From Roseburia inulinivorans DSM 16841 (lineage in GTDB: Bacteria > Bacillota > Clostridia > Lachnospirales > Lachnospiraceae): a DNA stretch of 39,342 bases. Under the pieces are notes generated by a model that saw only the letters and a program-made list of their open reading frames with translations, did no database searches and was not told the origin of the DNA. The translations under genes and the position numbers were made by a program. The stretch spans positions 1-39,342 of the forward strand of contig NZ_ACFY01000143.1 of the NCBI RefSeq assembly GCF_000174195.1, in the 5' to 3' direction. Each line of letters starts with the position of its first letter. Positions within the stretch are counted from its first letter, which is position 1. Below are positions 17,776 through 27,157 of this stretch, piece after piece.

Positions 17776-18657
17776 TTACAGGTAACGGATGCTGTAAGAA
17801 GCCTCAAATGCCTGCTCCGGCTCCACTGCGTTCTCGTATGCCCGTCCCTCTAATGTGCCCTCAAAATCATCCGCATCACATCTTCCATACCACGGTTCAA
17901 TGCAGACAAACGGTGCATCTTTTCCTTCCGGTGACCAGATTGCAAATAAAGGTGCATCAAAATCCATGGTCACATAAGGCTTTCCATCCGGTGTGACCAG
18001 TGAAACTTCCCCAGTCTGTTTTCCTTCCACCATATAAGTGCAGCGGTCAAAAAATCCCGGTGTAAAGTACACTTTCTCATCCTCCAGCGGGATCACAATA
18101 TCTTCACTCATTACTGCCAGTCCGGTATCCGGTGTATTTCCATGATGATGCACTTCCTTTAGTCCTGCAAATTGCAGACCATATCCAAGCTTATTTTCTT
18201 CGCCGTTAAATGGGCATAAGAAAGCCGGATGTGCGCCGATAGAAAAATATAAGGTCTTTGTATCCGGATTTTCCACTTTCCACATAACTTTTAATTCATT
18301 GCCTGTCAAATTGTATCCAATTTTCAAAACAAACGCGAATGGATACTTTTCCATCGTTTCCTCATTGGAATGTAAAGAAAACCAGATGGTATCCTCTGTC
18401 CGGGATTCCATGGTATGTTCCATATCCCTTGCAAAGCCGTGCTGCCCTATTGCATACGTTTTTCCGCCATAGCGGTACTCTTTATTTCTGCAGTTCCCCA
18501 CAAACGGAAACAACACAGGGGAGGTTCTTCCCCAATATTTTTTGTCCGCATACCACATGTACTCTTTATCGTCGGATTTTCTCTTTACGGATTTTAGTTC
18601 TGCCCCAAAAGAATCGATCTCCACACGCAATGTGTCATTTTCCAAAACATATCTCAT
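17776..18657 (-). CDS. Aldose 1-epimerase family protein (LacX-like)
   Basis: A galactose-mutarotase-fold protein of 293 residues, expected to interconvert the anomers of an aldose or bind sugar phosphate. Typical features are the start ENDTLRVEIDSFGAELKSV, WGRTSPVLFPFVGN, HGFARDMEH (conserved His), SIGAHPAFLCPF (second His) and CIEPWYGRCD (conserved Glu). This pattern is closer to the LacX/YeaD-like branch than to classical GalM. ATG 18657 has AAGGAGAAGG upstream. The 216-bp repeat element lies in its 5' region, so its promoter must be inside or beyond that element. Confidence 0.88.
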   Translation of the reverse strand: MRYVLENDTLRVEIDSFGAELKSVKRKSDDKEYMWYADKKYWGRTSPVLFPFVGNCRNKEYRYGGKTYAIGQHGFARDMEHTMESRTEDTIWFSLHSNEETMEKYPFAFVLKIGYNLTGNELKVMWKVENPDTKTLYFSIGAHPAFLCPFNGEENKLGYGLQFAGLKEVHHHGNTPDTGLAVMSEDIVIPLEDEKVYFTPGFFDRCTYMVEGKQTGEVSLVTPDGKPYVTMDFDAPLFAIWSPEGKDAPFVCIEPWYGRCDADDFEGTLEGRAYENAVEPEQAFEASYSIRYL

Positions 18658-18694
18658 ACAATCCTTCTCCTTGTCATCTAAATATCGTAGCAGG

Positions 18695-18910
18695 CAATTG
18701 CGAAACTCATCCTACTCTTCTTTCAATTGTTCAAAATCAACAAAATTTTCGAAAACACGCTCCCGCTACGTGTCGCTGGTAACGGTACTAAGAAGCCAGT
18801 CACGATTGACATCGTACCTGCCTTCTAAGTACCGACCGCTTCCCAGTGTTTTCTCAAGCTTTTGTTAATTTTTCACAATTCAATTTAGATTTTCATGAGT
18901 TTCGCAATTG
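18695..18910. repeat. 216-bp hairpin-forming repeat element (copy A) with 16-bp terminal inverted repeats
   Basis: The ends are CAATTGCGAAACTCAT (18695-18710) and its exact inverse ATGAGTTTCGCAATTG (18895-18910). Inside, TTGTTCAAAATCAACAAAAT continuing to AAAACAC is matched on the other arm by an imperfect inverse, and GGTACTAAGAAGCCAG pairs with CTGCCTTCTAAGTACC. So nearly the whole element can fold on itself. It fills most of the 320-base gap between the epimerase gene and asnS and contains no coding frame of note. Copies B and C lie near 29.1 kb. MITE-like in form; class unknown. Confidence 0.8.
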
Positions 18911-18912
18911 TC

Positions 18913-18967
18913 TAAAAATATCGTAGATGACAAAAAACACAATTGTTTTCGCAATCACCTACGATAT
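18913..18967 (-). terminator. Terminator of asnS
   Basis: On minus, ATATCGTAGGTGA (18967-18955) pairs with TCATCTACGATAT (18930-18918; 12 of 13 pairs), followed by TTTTT. The loop contains GCGAAAACAATTG, resembling the repeat element's end sequence. Confidence 0.7.
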
Positions 18968-18978
18968 GAAATACAATT

Positions 18979-20370
18979 TTATAATTCGCAGTTATTTACC
19001 GTTCTTGGGAATGGGATAACGTCACGGATATTGGACATACCTGTCAGGTACATGACGCAGCGCTCAAATCCAAGTCCGAATCCTGCATGTCTTGCAGAAC
19101 CGTATTTGCGGAGGTCAAGATAGAAACCATAATCTTCCTCTTTCAGTCCAAGTTCATTGATCCTTGCAAGTAATTTTTCGTAATCATCCTCTCTCTGGCT
19201 TCCTCCGATGATCTCACCGATGCCAGGAACCAGACAGTCTACTGCTGCAACTGTTTTTCCGTCCGGATTCAGCTTCATGTAGAAAGCTTTGATTTCCATT
19301 GGATAATCAGTTACAAATACTGGGCGTTTGAATACCTGCTCGGTCAGATAACGCTCATGCTCGGTCTGAAGATCGCAGCCCCAGGATACTTTGTAATCAA
19401 ATTTATCGTTGTTCTTCTCTAAGATCTCAACTGCTTCTGTGTAAGTCACACGCGCGAAATCAGAGTTTGCAACATGCTGTAATCTCTCTAACAGCCCTTT
19501 ATCGATAAAGCTGTTGAAGAATGCCATCTCTTCCGGTGCATTCTCTAATACATAGTTGATGACATATTTTAACATGCTCTCAGCTAAGATCATGTCATCC
19601 TCTAAATCTGCAAATGCGATCTCCGGCTCGATCATCCAGAACTCTGCTGCGTGTCTTGTCGTGTTGGAGTTTTCTGCACGGAAAGTAGGTCCAAAGGTAT
19701 AGATGTTCTTAAATGCCATCGCATAAGTCTCACCGTTCAGCTGTCCGCTTACAGTAAGATTGGTCGGTTTATTGAAGAAGTCTTTGCTGTAATCTACTTT
19801 TCCATCCTCTGTCATTGGAAGATTGTTCATGTCAAGTGTGGTTACCTGGAACATCTCGCCGGCGCCCTCACAATCACTTCCGGTGATCAGTGGTGTATGC
19901 ACGTACACGAAATCCCTCTCCTGGAAAAATTTATGGATTGCATAAGCGCAGAGGGAACGCACGCGGAATACAGCCTCAAAAGTATTAGTTCTCGGTCTTA
20001 AATGAGAGATAGTTCTCAGGTACTCAAAGCTGTGTTTTTTCTTCTGCAATGGATAATCCGGTGTAGAAGGACCTTCTACTTCCACTTTTTCAGCCTGAAT
20101 CTCAAATGGCTGTTTTGTGCCCGGAGTTGCAACTAATTTACCGGTAACGATAATCGCTGCTCCGACATTTAATTTTTCTACCTCTTCAAAATTTTCCAGA
20201 ACATCGGAATAAACAACCTGGACCGGCTCAAAAAAAGTTCCGTCGTTTACCACGATAAATCCAAAGTTTTTGGAGTTACGGATGTTTCTCACCCAGCCAC
20301 CGATCGCGATGGTCTGATCCACATACTCATCCTGTCTGCGGAATAAATCTCTTACATTTACTAATTCCAT
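18979..20370 (-). CDS. asnS: Asparagine--tRNA ligase
   Basis: AsnS charges tRNA-Asn with asparagine. The 463-residue protein has the N-terminal OB anticodon-binding domain ([19 protein letters not shown], near residues 20-38). The class II catalytic core shows motif 2 ([21 protein letters not shown], in part) and motif 3 ([17 protein letters not shown]), and the protein ends [10 protein letters not shown]. The Asn-specific insertion and lack of an Asp-type GAD domain separate it from AspS. Start ATG 20370 with GGGAGAG upstream is preferred to 20397. The lipoprotein gene lies 77 bases upstream on the same strand. Confidence 0.96.
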   Translation of the reverse strand: MELVNVRDLFRRQDEYVDQTIAIGGWVRNIRNSKNFGFIVVNDGTFFEPVQVVYSDVLENFEEVEKLNVGAAIIVTGKLVATPGTKQPFEIQAEKVEVEGPSTPDYPLQKKKHSFEYLRTISHLRPRTNTFEAVFRVRSLCAYAIHKFFQERDFVYVHTPLITGSDCEGAGEMFQVTTLDMNNLPMTEDGKVDYSKDFFNKPTNLTVSGQLNGETYAMAFKNIYTFGPTFRAENSNTTRHAAEFWMIEPEIAFADLEDDMILAESMLKYVINYVLENAPEEMAFFNSFIDKGLLERLQHVANSDFARVTYTEAVEILEKNNDKFDYKVSWGCDLQTEHERYLTEQVFKRPVFVTDYPMEIKAFYMKLNPDGKTVAAVDCLVPGIGEIIGGSQREDDYEKLLARINELGLKEEDYGFYLDLRKYGSARHAGFGLGFERCVMYLTGMSNIRDVIPFPRTVNNCEL

Positions 20371-20447
20371 TTTTCTACTCTCCCTTTCTCTCATCAACGT
20401 CTGTCGACTCTTTTATGATCTCATACCTCTGTTTCGGTATCGTTTTC

Positions 20448-21680
20448 TTATTCTTCTGTGCTGTCTGCGGATTCTGTACTTTCCACAGACTCTGTCGTTT
20501 CTTCTACTGCGTTCTCCGTAACCTCTGCTGTCTCTGCCAATTTATCTAAAACTAATCCTGCAAGATAAATCACACGGATCTGATTCTTTCCGTAAACAGA
20601 ATCGCCATAACCATAGTTACTATATAACGTATCAGCATCACCGAAACCGCCGCTGCTTACGATCGTGCTTACATAATCTTCAAACTCCGTATCGTCAATC
20701 TGGATATCTTCTTTTTCTGCAATGGCTTTTACGATCAGTTCTAACTTGATACTGCTCTCCACACTGTCAGACCATTCCTGCTCGATGCTCTCTTCTGTAT
20801 AGCCGTAAGAGCTGAGTACCGTTTCCATCTGGCTCTCATCCCCGGAGCAATAGCGGTCAATGAAATTGGCACGGATTGCTTCGATCACATCAGATCTGTA
20901 ATCTGCCGGCATATCAACGGTACAATTTTCTAACAGATAATCCTCCAAAGCGGAGTAAATATCATTTTTATGAGTGCTCTCTGCGCTTGACTCCAGATAC
21001 TGGCGTACCTGCTTGTACACTCCATCCACGGAATCCGCACCAAACTGTTTCGATGCAAATTCATCATCCATCGTATCCATGGTCACTTCCTTCTGGATAG
21101 AATTGACCGTAAACGTAAATACAACTTCTTTACCGGCAAGATCCGGGTTATTCGGGTATTCATCCGGGAACGTCACATTAGAATCGATCACATCGCCTAC
21201 TGATGCACCGACCAGTCCGTCTGTAAATCCATCAATGTAACCGGAACCGCTTGTGGAAGAATTGTTGGACACATCAATATTCTGATCCTCTGCTGTTCCG
21301 CCGTCAAACGCCTCACCGTCTAATTTTCCGACATAGTCTACGTTTACAATGTCGCCCTCTTCCACTGTTGTCTTGTCCGGATCAGCCGTATAAAAAGGTC
21401 CTCCCTGTGTAAAAATCTTTTCCACATAATCAAGCACATCCTGATCTGTGACGTCATAATCTCCTGAAATCGTAACCGGGATTGCACTGTAGTCACACAA
21501 TGTCACATAATCCGATCCCTTCAGATCATATTGTGCAAGCGGAACTGCCGGCACCTCTTCTGTGCTTTCGGTGTTCTCTACTGCTTCCGTTGCCTCAACT
21601 GATTCACCTTTGCTGCCGCATCCTGTCATGCTGATCGCTGTGGATACACACAATAAAAGTGCTAACACTCTCTTTTTCAT
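20448..21680 (-). CDS. Trigger-factor-like FKBP peptidyl-prolyl isomerase lipoprotein
   Basis: A 410-residue exported chaperone. The signal peptide ends in a lipobox (SMTGC, Cys21), so it should be a lipoprotein on the outer face of the membrane. An acidic linker precedes a trigger-factor N-like strand region. The FKBP domain (about 100-195) shows VEEGDIVNVDYVGKLDGEAFDGGTAED in part, and FPDEYPNNPDLAGKEVVFTFTV. The helical trigger-factor C domain (about 200-375) and an acidic Glu/Ser/Thr tail follow. The ribosome-binding signature of true trigger factor is absent. It probably folds exported proteins, a PrsA-like job. It precedes asnS on the same strand. Confidence 0.9.
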   Translation of the reverse strand: MKKRVLALLLCVSTAISMTGCGSKGESVEATEAVENTESTEEVPAVPLAQYDLKGSDYVTLCDYSAIPVTISGDYDVTDQDVLDYVEKIFTQGGPFYTADPDKTTVEEGDIVNVDYVGKLDGEAFDGGTAEDQNIDVSNNSSTSGSGYIDGFTDGLVGASVGDVIDSNVTFPDEYPNNPDLAGKEVVFTFTVNSIQKEVTMDTMDDEFASKQFGADSVDGVYKQVRQYLESSAESTHKNDIYSALEDYLLENCTVDMPADYRSDVIEAIRANFIDRYCSGDESQMETVLSSYGYTEESIEQEWSDSVESSIKLELIVKAIAEKEDIQIDDTEFEDYVSTIVSSGGFGDADTLYSNYGYGDSVYGKNQIRVIYLAGLVLDKLAETAEVTENAVEETTESVESTESADSTEE

Positions 21681-21710
21681 TTAATCTTACCTTTCTTTTC
21701 CTCATTTCCT

Positions 21711-21766
21711 TTTCCGGCTTTTCTGCCGGAAATCCAAAAGACGGAGTCTGCCGTCTAACTTTTATA
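21711..21766 (-). promoter_or_regulatory. Promoter and two leader hairpins of the FKBP lipoprotein gene
   Basis: On minus, an extended -10 TGTTATAAA lies at about 21769-21761. Then come AGACGG/CCGTCT (21756-21739), with a TTTT after it, and a perfect 8-bp TTTCCGGC/GCCGGAAA stem (21732-21711). The start codon is 30 bases further. The first hairpin looks like a weak attenuator; no known riboswitch is recognised. Confidence 0.45.
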
Positions 21767-21814
21767 ACATATCACAATTTTCCCTAAAATAAAAGGTATT
21801 TCCCCAAAATCACA

Positions 21815-21843
21815 TTGCTTTTTCCAAAAATCAATGCTACAAT
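21815..21843 (+). promoter_or_regulatory. Sigma-A promoter of the 173-residue membrane-anchored protein gene
   Basis: TTGCTT (21815-21820), 17-base spacer, TACAAT (21838-21843), then AGGGAGG and GTG at 21879. Confidence 0.75.
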
Positions 21844-21878
21844 AAAACACGAATTTGAAATTAGGGAGGATTTTCGTT

Positions 21879-22400
21879 GTGAGTCCAGTAACAATTGTAT
21901 TATTAGTTATTTTAGCAGTGCTTATTGCTGCAACAATTGCTTTAATTTTCCTCGGAAAGAAAGCTCAGAAGAGAAAAGACGAGCAGGATGCACAGCTTGC
22001 TGCAACTGCACAGACTGTTACTATGTTGATTATTGATAAGAAGAGGATGCGTCTGAACCAGTCCGGTCTGCCACAGGCAGTCATTGACCAGACACCAAAG
22101 CTTATGCGCCGTTCCAAGCTTCCGATCGTAAAGGCTAAGGTCGGACCAAAGGTTATGACTCTGATCGCTGATGATGCATGTTTTGATATGATCCCTGTGA
22201 AAAAAGAAGTCAAAGCTACAGTAAGTGGTATTTATATCACGAAAGTAACCGGTGTCCGCGGTCCATTAGAGAAACCGGAAGGCAAAGTAAGCTGGAGAAC
22301 CAAGTTAAAGAGAAAAGCTGAGAGCGCCAACAAAGAACTTCAGAAAGAGAAAAAATCCATGAATGAAGAAAAGGCCGCTAAGAAATCTAAGACAAAATAA
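21879..22400 (+). CDS. Unknown membrane-anchored basic protein
   Basis: A 173-residue protein I do not recognise. It has one N-terminal membrane span (about 3-26, VTIVLLVILAVLIAATIALIF in part). A conserved-looking cytosolic segment follows (about 40-130, including MLIIDKKRMRLNQSGLPQAV and RRSKLPIVKAKVGPKVMTLI). The tail is very Lys/Glu-rich and probably helical (about 140-173). The start is GTG 21879, 9 nt after a strong AGGGAGG; an upstream TTG at 21855 overlaps that site. It is a single-gene unit with a clean promoter and terminator, which suggests a well-expressed protein. The positive tail could contact nucleic acid or membrane phospholipids. Confidence 0.8.
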   Translation: MSPVTIVLLVILAVLIAATIALIFLGKKAQKRKDEQDAQLAATAQTVTMLIIDKKRMRLNQSGLPQAVIDQTPKLMRRSKLPIVKAKVGPKVMTLIADDACFDMIPVKKEVKATVSGIYITKVTGVRGPLEKPEGKVSWRTKLKRKAESANKELQKEKKSMNEEKAAKKSKTK

Positions 22401-22412
22401 GAATGGACAGGT

Positions 22413-22448
22413 AAGGCTTCCAGCCCGGAGGGGTTGGAAGCCTTTTTT
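22413..22448 (+). terminator. Terminator after the membrane-anchored protein gene
   Basis: AAGGCTTCCA (22413-22422) pairs with TGGAAGCCTT (22435-22444), followed by a T-run to 22448. The convergent beta-glucosidase gene ends at 22459, so it may serve both. Confidence 0.85.
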
Positions 22449-22458
22449 CACTTCTTCC

Positions 22459-24672
22459 TTATTTCTTCAATACAAATGAAGCTTTATTATCTGTCAAACT
22501 ATCTTTTCCGATAAATATTTCGAATTCTCCTGCTTCGCTCTCATAGATTCCATTCTCCGTCAAAAAAAGAAGCTGCTGTTCTGTTATGGTAAAAACTACC
22601 TTCTTTTCCTCTCCCGGACGAAGCGTAACCTTCTTAAAATCTTTCAATTCTCTGACCGGACGCACTACAGAAGCCGCAATATCATGGATATAAAGCTGCA
22701 GGGTTTCTGTTCCCGTGCAGTTTCCTGTATTTTTTACAGTTACCTCCGCTTCGATCTGTCCCGATGTATCCATCCATGTCCGATCCAAATGAATATCTGA
22801 TACCTCAAATGTTGTGTAACTCAGACCGTATCCAAATGGATACAATGGCTCATTTGGAATATCCAGATATTTCGAGCGGAATCTGTCTTTATCTTTGCCT
22901 TCTACATGTGGGCGTCCTGTTGAATATTCATTATAATGTACCGGTACCTGTCCTACACAGTATGGAAAACTCATCGGCAGTTTTCCGCTTGGATTATATT
23001 TTCCAAATAAAGTGTCCGCAATTGCCCTCGCTCCTTCTGTTCCAGGCAGCCACACCTGAAGGATGGCTTTTGCCTTTTTGTTTATTTCACGTATGTCTAA
23101 CGGGCGTCCTGAAAATAAAACCACTACAATATTTTGATTGACTTCCGCAATTCTATCAAGCAATGCTTCCTGTACCTCAGGGATTCTGATATTTGCGTTA
23201 CTGGTTGCTTCACCCGACTGTAAACGGTCTTCTCCTATTGCAAGTACAACAATATCTGCCTCTTTTGCTGCCTGTACTGCCTCACGCAGCATATGATCCT
23301 CCTGCTCCTGCGTATAAGATTGCTGCTGCTGTTCTCCAAATCCTTCCAGACATACATCCGCCCCTAACATTGGTGATCCCTGGCAAAATGTACTGTTTTC
23401 TGAAACGTACTGTTCCTGTACTGCCTCATGCAGCGTCATAACATCTTTTGCATCTGCGATAAATGACCAGGCACCAAACAGGTTTCTGTTATCTACATAC
23501 GGACCAATAAAGGCGATCTTTTTCTGTTGATCTAAAGGCAGGATATGTTCCTCATTTTTCAACAAAACAAAAGATTTCTTTGCAGCTTCCCTAGCCAGTT
23601 TCCGGTGCTCCTCACATAAAATATATTCCTGTTCTTTTTTCTGATCTGCATCTTTATATGGATTCTCAAAGAGTCCCAGATTATTTTTAAGCCGCAGAAT
23701 ACGAAGACATGCCTCATCTATAAGCTCTTCTCTTATTTTTCCATCCCTGACCATCTGACACAGATTTTCACTGTAAATTCCTGTCATCATGTCAATATCT
23801 ACGCCTGCTTCCACTGCACGCACTGCTGCTTCTTCTCTGTCTGCACAATATCCGTGATAAATGGTCTCCTCGATGGCTGCCCAGTCTGATATAAGTACAC
23901 CATCGAACTTCATCTGCTCTCTTAAAATGTCCCGCATCAACTTTTTATTTCCGGTTGCCGGGATTCCGTTAACTGTATTAAAAGATGTCATAACAAGAGC
24001 TGCACCTGCATCTATTCCCGCCTGATACGATGGCAGATAGAACTCTCTGAATGTATGTTCTGAAAGTTCTACCGTATTATAATCTCTCCCTGCTGTCGGT
24101 GCACCATATCCTGCAAAATGTTTGACACATGCTGCAATTGCATAGTTATCTTTCAAGCTGTTTCCCTGAAATCCACGCACCATTGCTGCACAGAATAGAC
24201 TGTTCAGGTAAGGATCTTCTCCCGTTGATTCCATGACACGTCCCCACCTTGCATCTCTTACCAGATCTGTCATAGGTGCAAATGTCACATGAAGACCGCT
24301 GACCGAAGCCTCCTTTGCTGCCACAGATGCACACTGTTCTGACAATTCCGGTTCAAAGGAAGCTCCCTGCGCAAGCGGAATTGGAAACACCGTCTTATAA
24401 CCATTTATGACATCTAGCATAAACAGCAATGGAATATGGTGCGGATGCTTTTCCATATAGTTTTTTTGTATACTTTTCAGGGTTTCAGCGCCCATGGATC
24501 CGATGACTGATCCTGCAAGATTTACATTGTCTTCTGTAAATCCCTTATCTGCCATAGGACCTGTGACAACGATTTCACCATTAAAAAATCCTCCTGTCAC
24601 CTGACTCATCTGATTTACTTTTTCTTCCAGAGACATGTCTCTCAAAAGTTCTGTTAATTTCTGTTCTGTCAT
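22459..24672 (-). CDS. bglX: GH3 beta-glucosidase (BglX-like)
   Basis: A 737-residue retaining beta-glycosidase that removes glucose (or another sugar) from the non-reducing end of plant oligosaccharides. Domain 1 is a TIM barrel with RWGRVMESTGEDP (142-154), VKHFAGYG (183-190) and the nucleophile Asp263 in LISDWAA. Domain 2 is the alpha/beta sandwich with VLLKNEEHILPL and VVLFSGRP. A C-terminal Fn3-like domain (about 620-730; PLYPFGYGLSYTTFEVSD precedes it) ends the protein. There is no signal peptide, so it acts on imported oligosaccharides. Its ATG overlaps the stop of the upstream regulator fragment in an ATGA junction, indicating translational coupling. Exact substrate unknown. Confidence 0.92.
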   Translation of the reverse strand: MTEQKLTELLRDMSLEEKVNQMSQVTGGFFNGEIVVTGPMADKGFTEDNVNLAGSVIGSMGAETLKSIQKNYMEKHPHHIPLLFMLDVINGYKTVFPIPLAQGASFEPELSEQCASVAAKEASVSGLHVTFAPMTDLVRDARWGRVMESTGEDPYLNSLFCAAMVRGFQGNSLKDNYAIAACVKHFAGYGAPTAGRDYNTVELSEHTFREFYLPSYQAGIDAGAALVMTSFNTVNGIPATGNKKLMRDILREQMKFDGVLISDWAAIEETIYHGYCADREEAAVRAVEAGVDIDMMTGIYSENLCQMVRDGKIREELIDEACLRILRLKNNLGLFENPYKDADQKKEQEYILCEEHRKLAREAAKKSFVLLKNEEHILPLDQQKKIAFIGPYVDNRNLFGAWSFIADAKDVMTLHEAVQEQYVSENSTFCQGSPMLGADVCLEGFGEQQQQSYTQEQEDHMLREAVQAAKEADIVVLAIGEDRLQSGEATSNANIRIPEVQEALLDRIAEVNQNIVVVLFSGRPLDIREINKKAKAILQVWLPGTEGARAIADTLFGKYNPSGKLPMSFPYCVGQVPVHYNEYSTGRPHVEGKDKDRFRSKYLDIPNEPLYPFGYGLSYTTFEVSDIHLDRTWMDTSGQIEAEVTVKNTGNCTGTETLQLYIHDIAASVVRPVRELKDFKKVTLRPGEEKKVVFTITEQQLLFLTENGIYESEAGEFEIFIGKDSLTDNKASFVLKK

Positions 24673-25292
24673 ACGTGTGTTTCCTCTCCAAATTTCCTTC
24701 TATATTCCAGTGGTGTCAATCCTGTATTCTCCTTAAACATTTTTGTAAAATAGGAAAAATTACTATATCCAATATGTAATGAAACCGTATTGATTGGAAT
24801 ACTGCTGCCACACAAAAGTTTTTTTGCTTCGTCTACCCTTTTCTGCAATATATAATTGCTTATAGATACTCCCTTTTCTTTTTTGAACATCCGAGACATA
24901 TAGTCTGTATTCAAATAGACTAATTCTGCCAGTTCATCTCTGTGTATCTCTTCCCTGAAATGACTGTCAATATATGTACATATCTGATCTGCGACAGAGT
25001 CTTCTTTTGTGATATATAATTTATATCCAACCGCTTTCCGCATCAAATTTTCTACATACTCCATCATTTCGTTAAATCCATTTACAGCGCCAAGCATGTA
25101 ATTCTCACTCTCTTTATCTGAAAAAAGTGCATTGGCATAAATCCCCATCTCTGACAGCCATACATACACCATCTGTGTAACATCCGTCCTTAATGACAGC
25201 AAAAACTGCCGTGTGATCATCTCATTCTTCCTGACTGTCTCCAGATAACTGCGTATGCTTGCTATGACTGCTTCCACTTCCTCCCCTGCCAA
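24669..25292 (-). pseudogene. 5'-truncated YesN/AraC-type response regulator (C-terminal part)
   Basis: The 207-residue frame holds the middle helical region and a complete AraC-type double helix-turn-helix (about 105-200: LAELVYLNTDYMSRMFKKE and HIGYSNFSYFTKMFKENTGL). Such sequences normally end a response regulator of about 500 residues with an N-terminal receiver. Here the frame is blocked by TAG 15 bases upstream. There is no ATG and no well-spaced ribosome site (a TTG at 25292 opens the frame), and no kinase gene is nearby. It overlaps bglX by ATGA, so the ancestral regulator probably controlled bglX. It could still make a DNA-binding fragment; remnant is the more likely reading. Confidence 0.65.
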
Positions 25293-25346
25293 AAGGGTTA
25301 TATTCTAGCACCAACCATTTTTCTTCTTGAAAAAAAAGATGCGAAC

Positions 25347-25571
25347 TTACTTATATCTTTCATCTAAGTTCTTACACTTTTCCTTAATCTTGTGACGTAA
25401 AGGTTCTGAGTGCAATACCTCAACAAAGTCTGAACTCTGTATAGCCCACGATACCATTGTATCGGAAACACACTTCACTTCTATACAATCCCATATATCA
25501 TCTATATGTTCTACGAACTGATATTCCATGATCAGTTGAATCTGATCCTCTTTACAAACACGTTTACTCAT
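25347..25571 (-). CDS. Small ORF resembling the C-terminal tail of a WYL-domain regulator
   Basis: A 74-residue frame with AAAGGAG 11 nt before its ATG. The stretch SDTMVSWAIQSSDFVEVLHS followed by EPLRHKIKEKCKNL resembles the end of WYL-domain transcription regulators (form: ...VEVLxPxxLRxxI). Too short to be a whole regulator, it may be a remnant, a stand-alone effector-binding piece, or chance. Placed just before the regulator remnant, it could mark a deletion junction. Confidence 0.4.
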   Translation of the reverse strand: MSKRVCKEDQIQLIMEYQFVEHIDDIWDCIEVKCVSDTMVSWAIQSSDFVEVLHSEPLRHKIKEKCKNLDERYK

Positions 25572-25634
25572 AATGATTGCGCTCCTTTGAGATAGTGTGA
25601 AATGTTAGCATTTCCTAGCAATCATTATAGTGTC

Positions 25635-27061
25635 TCATTCATAAAGTGAATCCAATGTAAGCAGCAAAACATCCTCATCCGCCAATTCCGCAAACCAGTC
25701 CGTATATCCAGACAACGAAAAGAAAATATACTTCGTAACCTCATATTTTGCATTGATCAGTTTTCCTCTTCTGATCAAAGTTTCATAAATCCCCTTGTCA
25801 ATCTTTTCATTCTTGAACTTGCACTCTCCAACAACCGCCTTTTTATCTGTCTCGGATAATGCAACAACATCTATATCGGCAGACTGTGATCTTATCTCAC
25901 CATTCTTATCTCTTACATTCTCCGCTCCCCACCAGGTGCCTACTGATGTAATAAAACAGCCATATTCGCCCATGATGCCTTTCATCAAAGTATAGTACCT
26001 GCACATTTCTTCAAACACAGAACCCATAAAAGAATGTAAAACCGGTTTTACGGCCTTTTTATAATAAATCTCTCCCTGTCCCATCTCGATCACGCTGGTA
26101 GCCTTGGGAATGAACTCATACCAGAATTTAAACATATAATCTTTTAGAACATACTGCGTTTTCTTTTTATTCTTCTCATCTGTAATGCACTTCTTTTTTC
26201 AATCAGGCCAACACTGATCAATTTGTCCAGTGAATATAATACTGTCTGTTCTTTCTCTCCAATTTTTCCCGCAATCGTATTAAGCGTATTCCCGCCTGAT
26301 GCAATCTGCTCGACAATGTTATTTACAACCGATACATCTGCAAATTCCTGTGTCAGTAAATTTCTTGTCTCATCATATAAGTATCCATCTGTCTGAAAAA
26401 AAAGTCTTATAATATTTTCATCCATGCTCTTTGCCGGATCGATCATTGACAAATACTTTGCAACGCCTCCGGTAATTCCATAACAAATTGCTTTATCCTC
26501 ATTCGAATAGTCCGAAACAAATTTTGCTGAATCCAGATAATTAAACGCTTCCAGTTTCATCTGCGAATCACGTCTTCCAAACAATGGACTTTTTTCACTC
26601 AGCACTTTCTGCTCCATGAAACTGAGTGAAGAACCGCATAAAATGATCTTTAGTTTTTTATTATTCCAGACTGTATCGATATATTTCTGTAATATGGATA
26701 AAAGGGCATCATCTTTTTCTGCCCAATACGGCAGTTCATCTATGACAAGTACCAGCTTCTCGTCACCAATATTTTTGTCGATAAAATCAAAAACCGCCTC
26801 TGTCGTATTAAAACTGATGTTTTCCACTCCTGGCATCAGCACATCCAGTACCTGTCTTGAAAACAATTCTAAGTTCCTATGTTTTCCAACTTTTGTTGCT
26901 GTGTAAAATATCGTTTTTTTATCTTTCACAAATTCCGTAATAAGCGTAGACTTTCCGATACGTCTACGCCCATAGATAACGATCATGCCAATTCTGTCTT
27001 TTTCATAGAATTCTTTTAAGGATGCTAACTCTCTTTCTCTGCCAATAAACATAGAAATCAC
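25635..27061 (-). pseudogene. Archaeal-type ATPase with DUF234 domain, frameshifted
   Basis: Two frames together make one known architecture. Residues 1-280 (27061-26200) form a P-loop NTPase: IVIYGRRRIGKSTLI (Walker A), LVLVIDELPYW (Walker B) and IILCGSSLSFME, then a winged helix. The second frame (continuing to 25635) gives DEKNKKKTQYVLKDYMFKFW, then a DUF234 nuclease-like tail with DIDVVALSE and VVGECKF (Asp/Glu/Lys positions of a PD-(D/E)XK fold). One missing base between 26185 and 26199, most simply an A6 run that should be A7, joins them into about 475 residues, the usual length. Family role is poorly known; often accessory or mobile. Either a pseudogene or a sequencing error. Confidence 0.8.
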
Positions 27062-27082
27062 CTTTCTGCAAATTCGGTTTGT

Positions 27083-27123
27083 TTTTATTCAAATTGATTT
27101 TGTTAAAATTGATTTGAATAAAA
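27083..27123. promoter_or_regulatory. 12-bp inverted repeat upstream of the ATPase gene
   Basis: TTTTATTCAAAT (27083-27094) and ATTTGAATAAAA (27112-27123) are exact inverses with 17 bases between, 22 bases before the ATPase start. It could be an operator, or a hairpin in the leader. No clear -35/-10 pair was found. Confidence 0.45.
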
Positions 27124-27157
27124 TATAACATATCATATGATATCTCGCAATCCTCTT

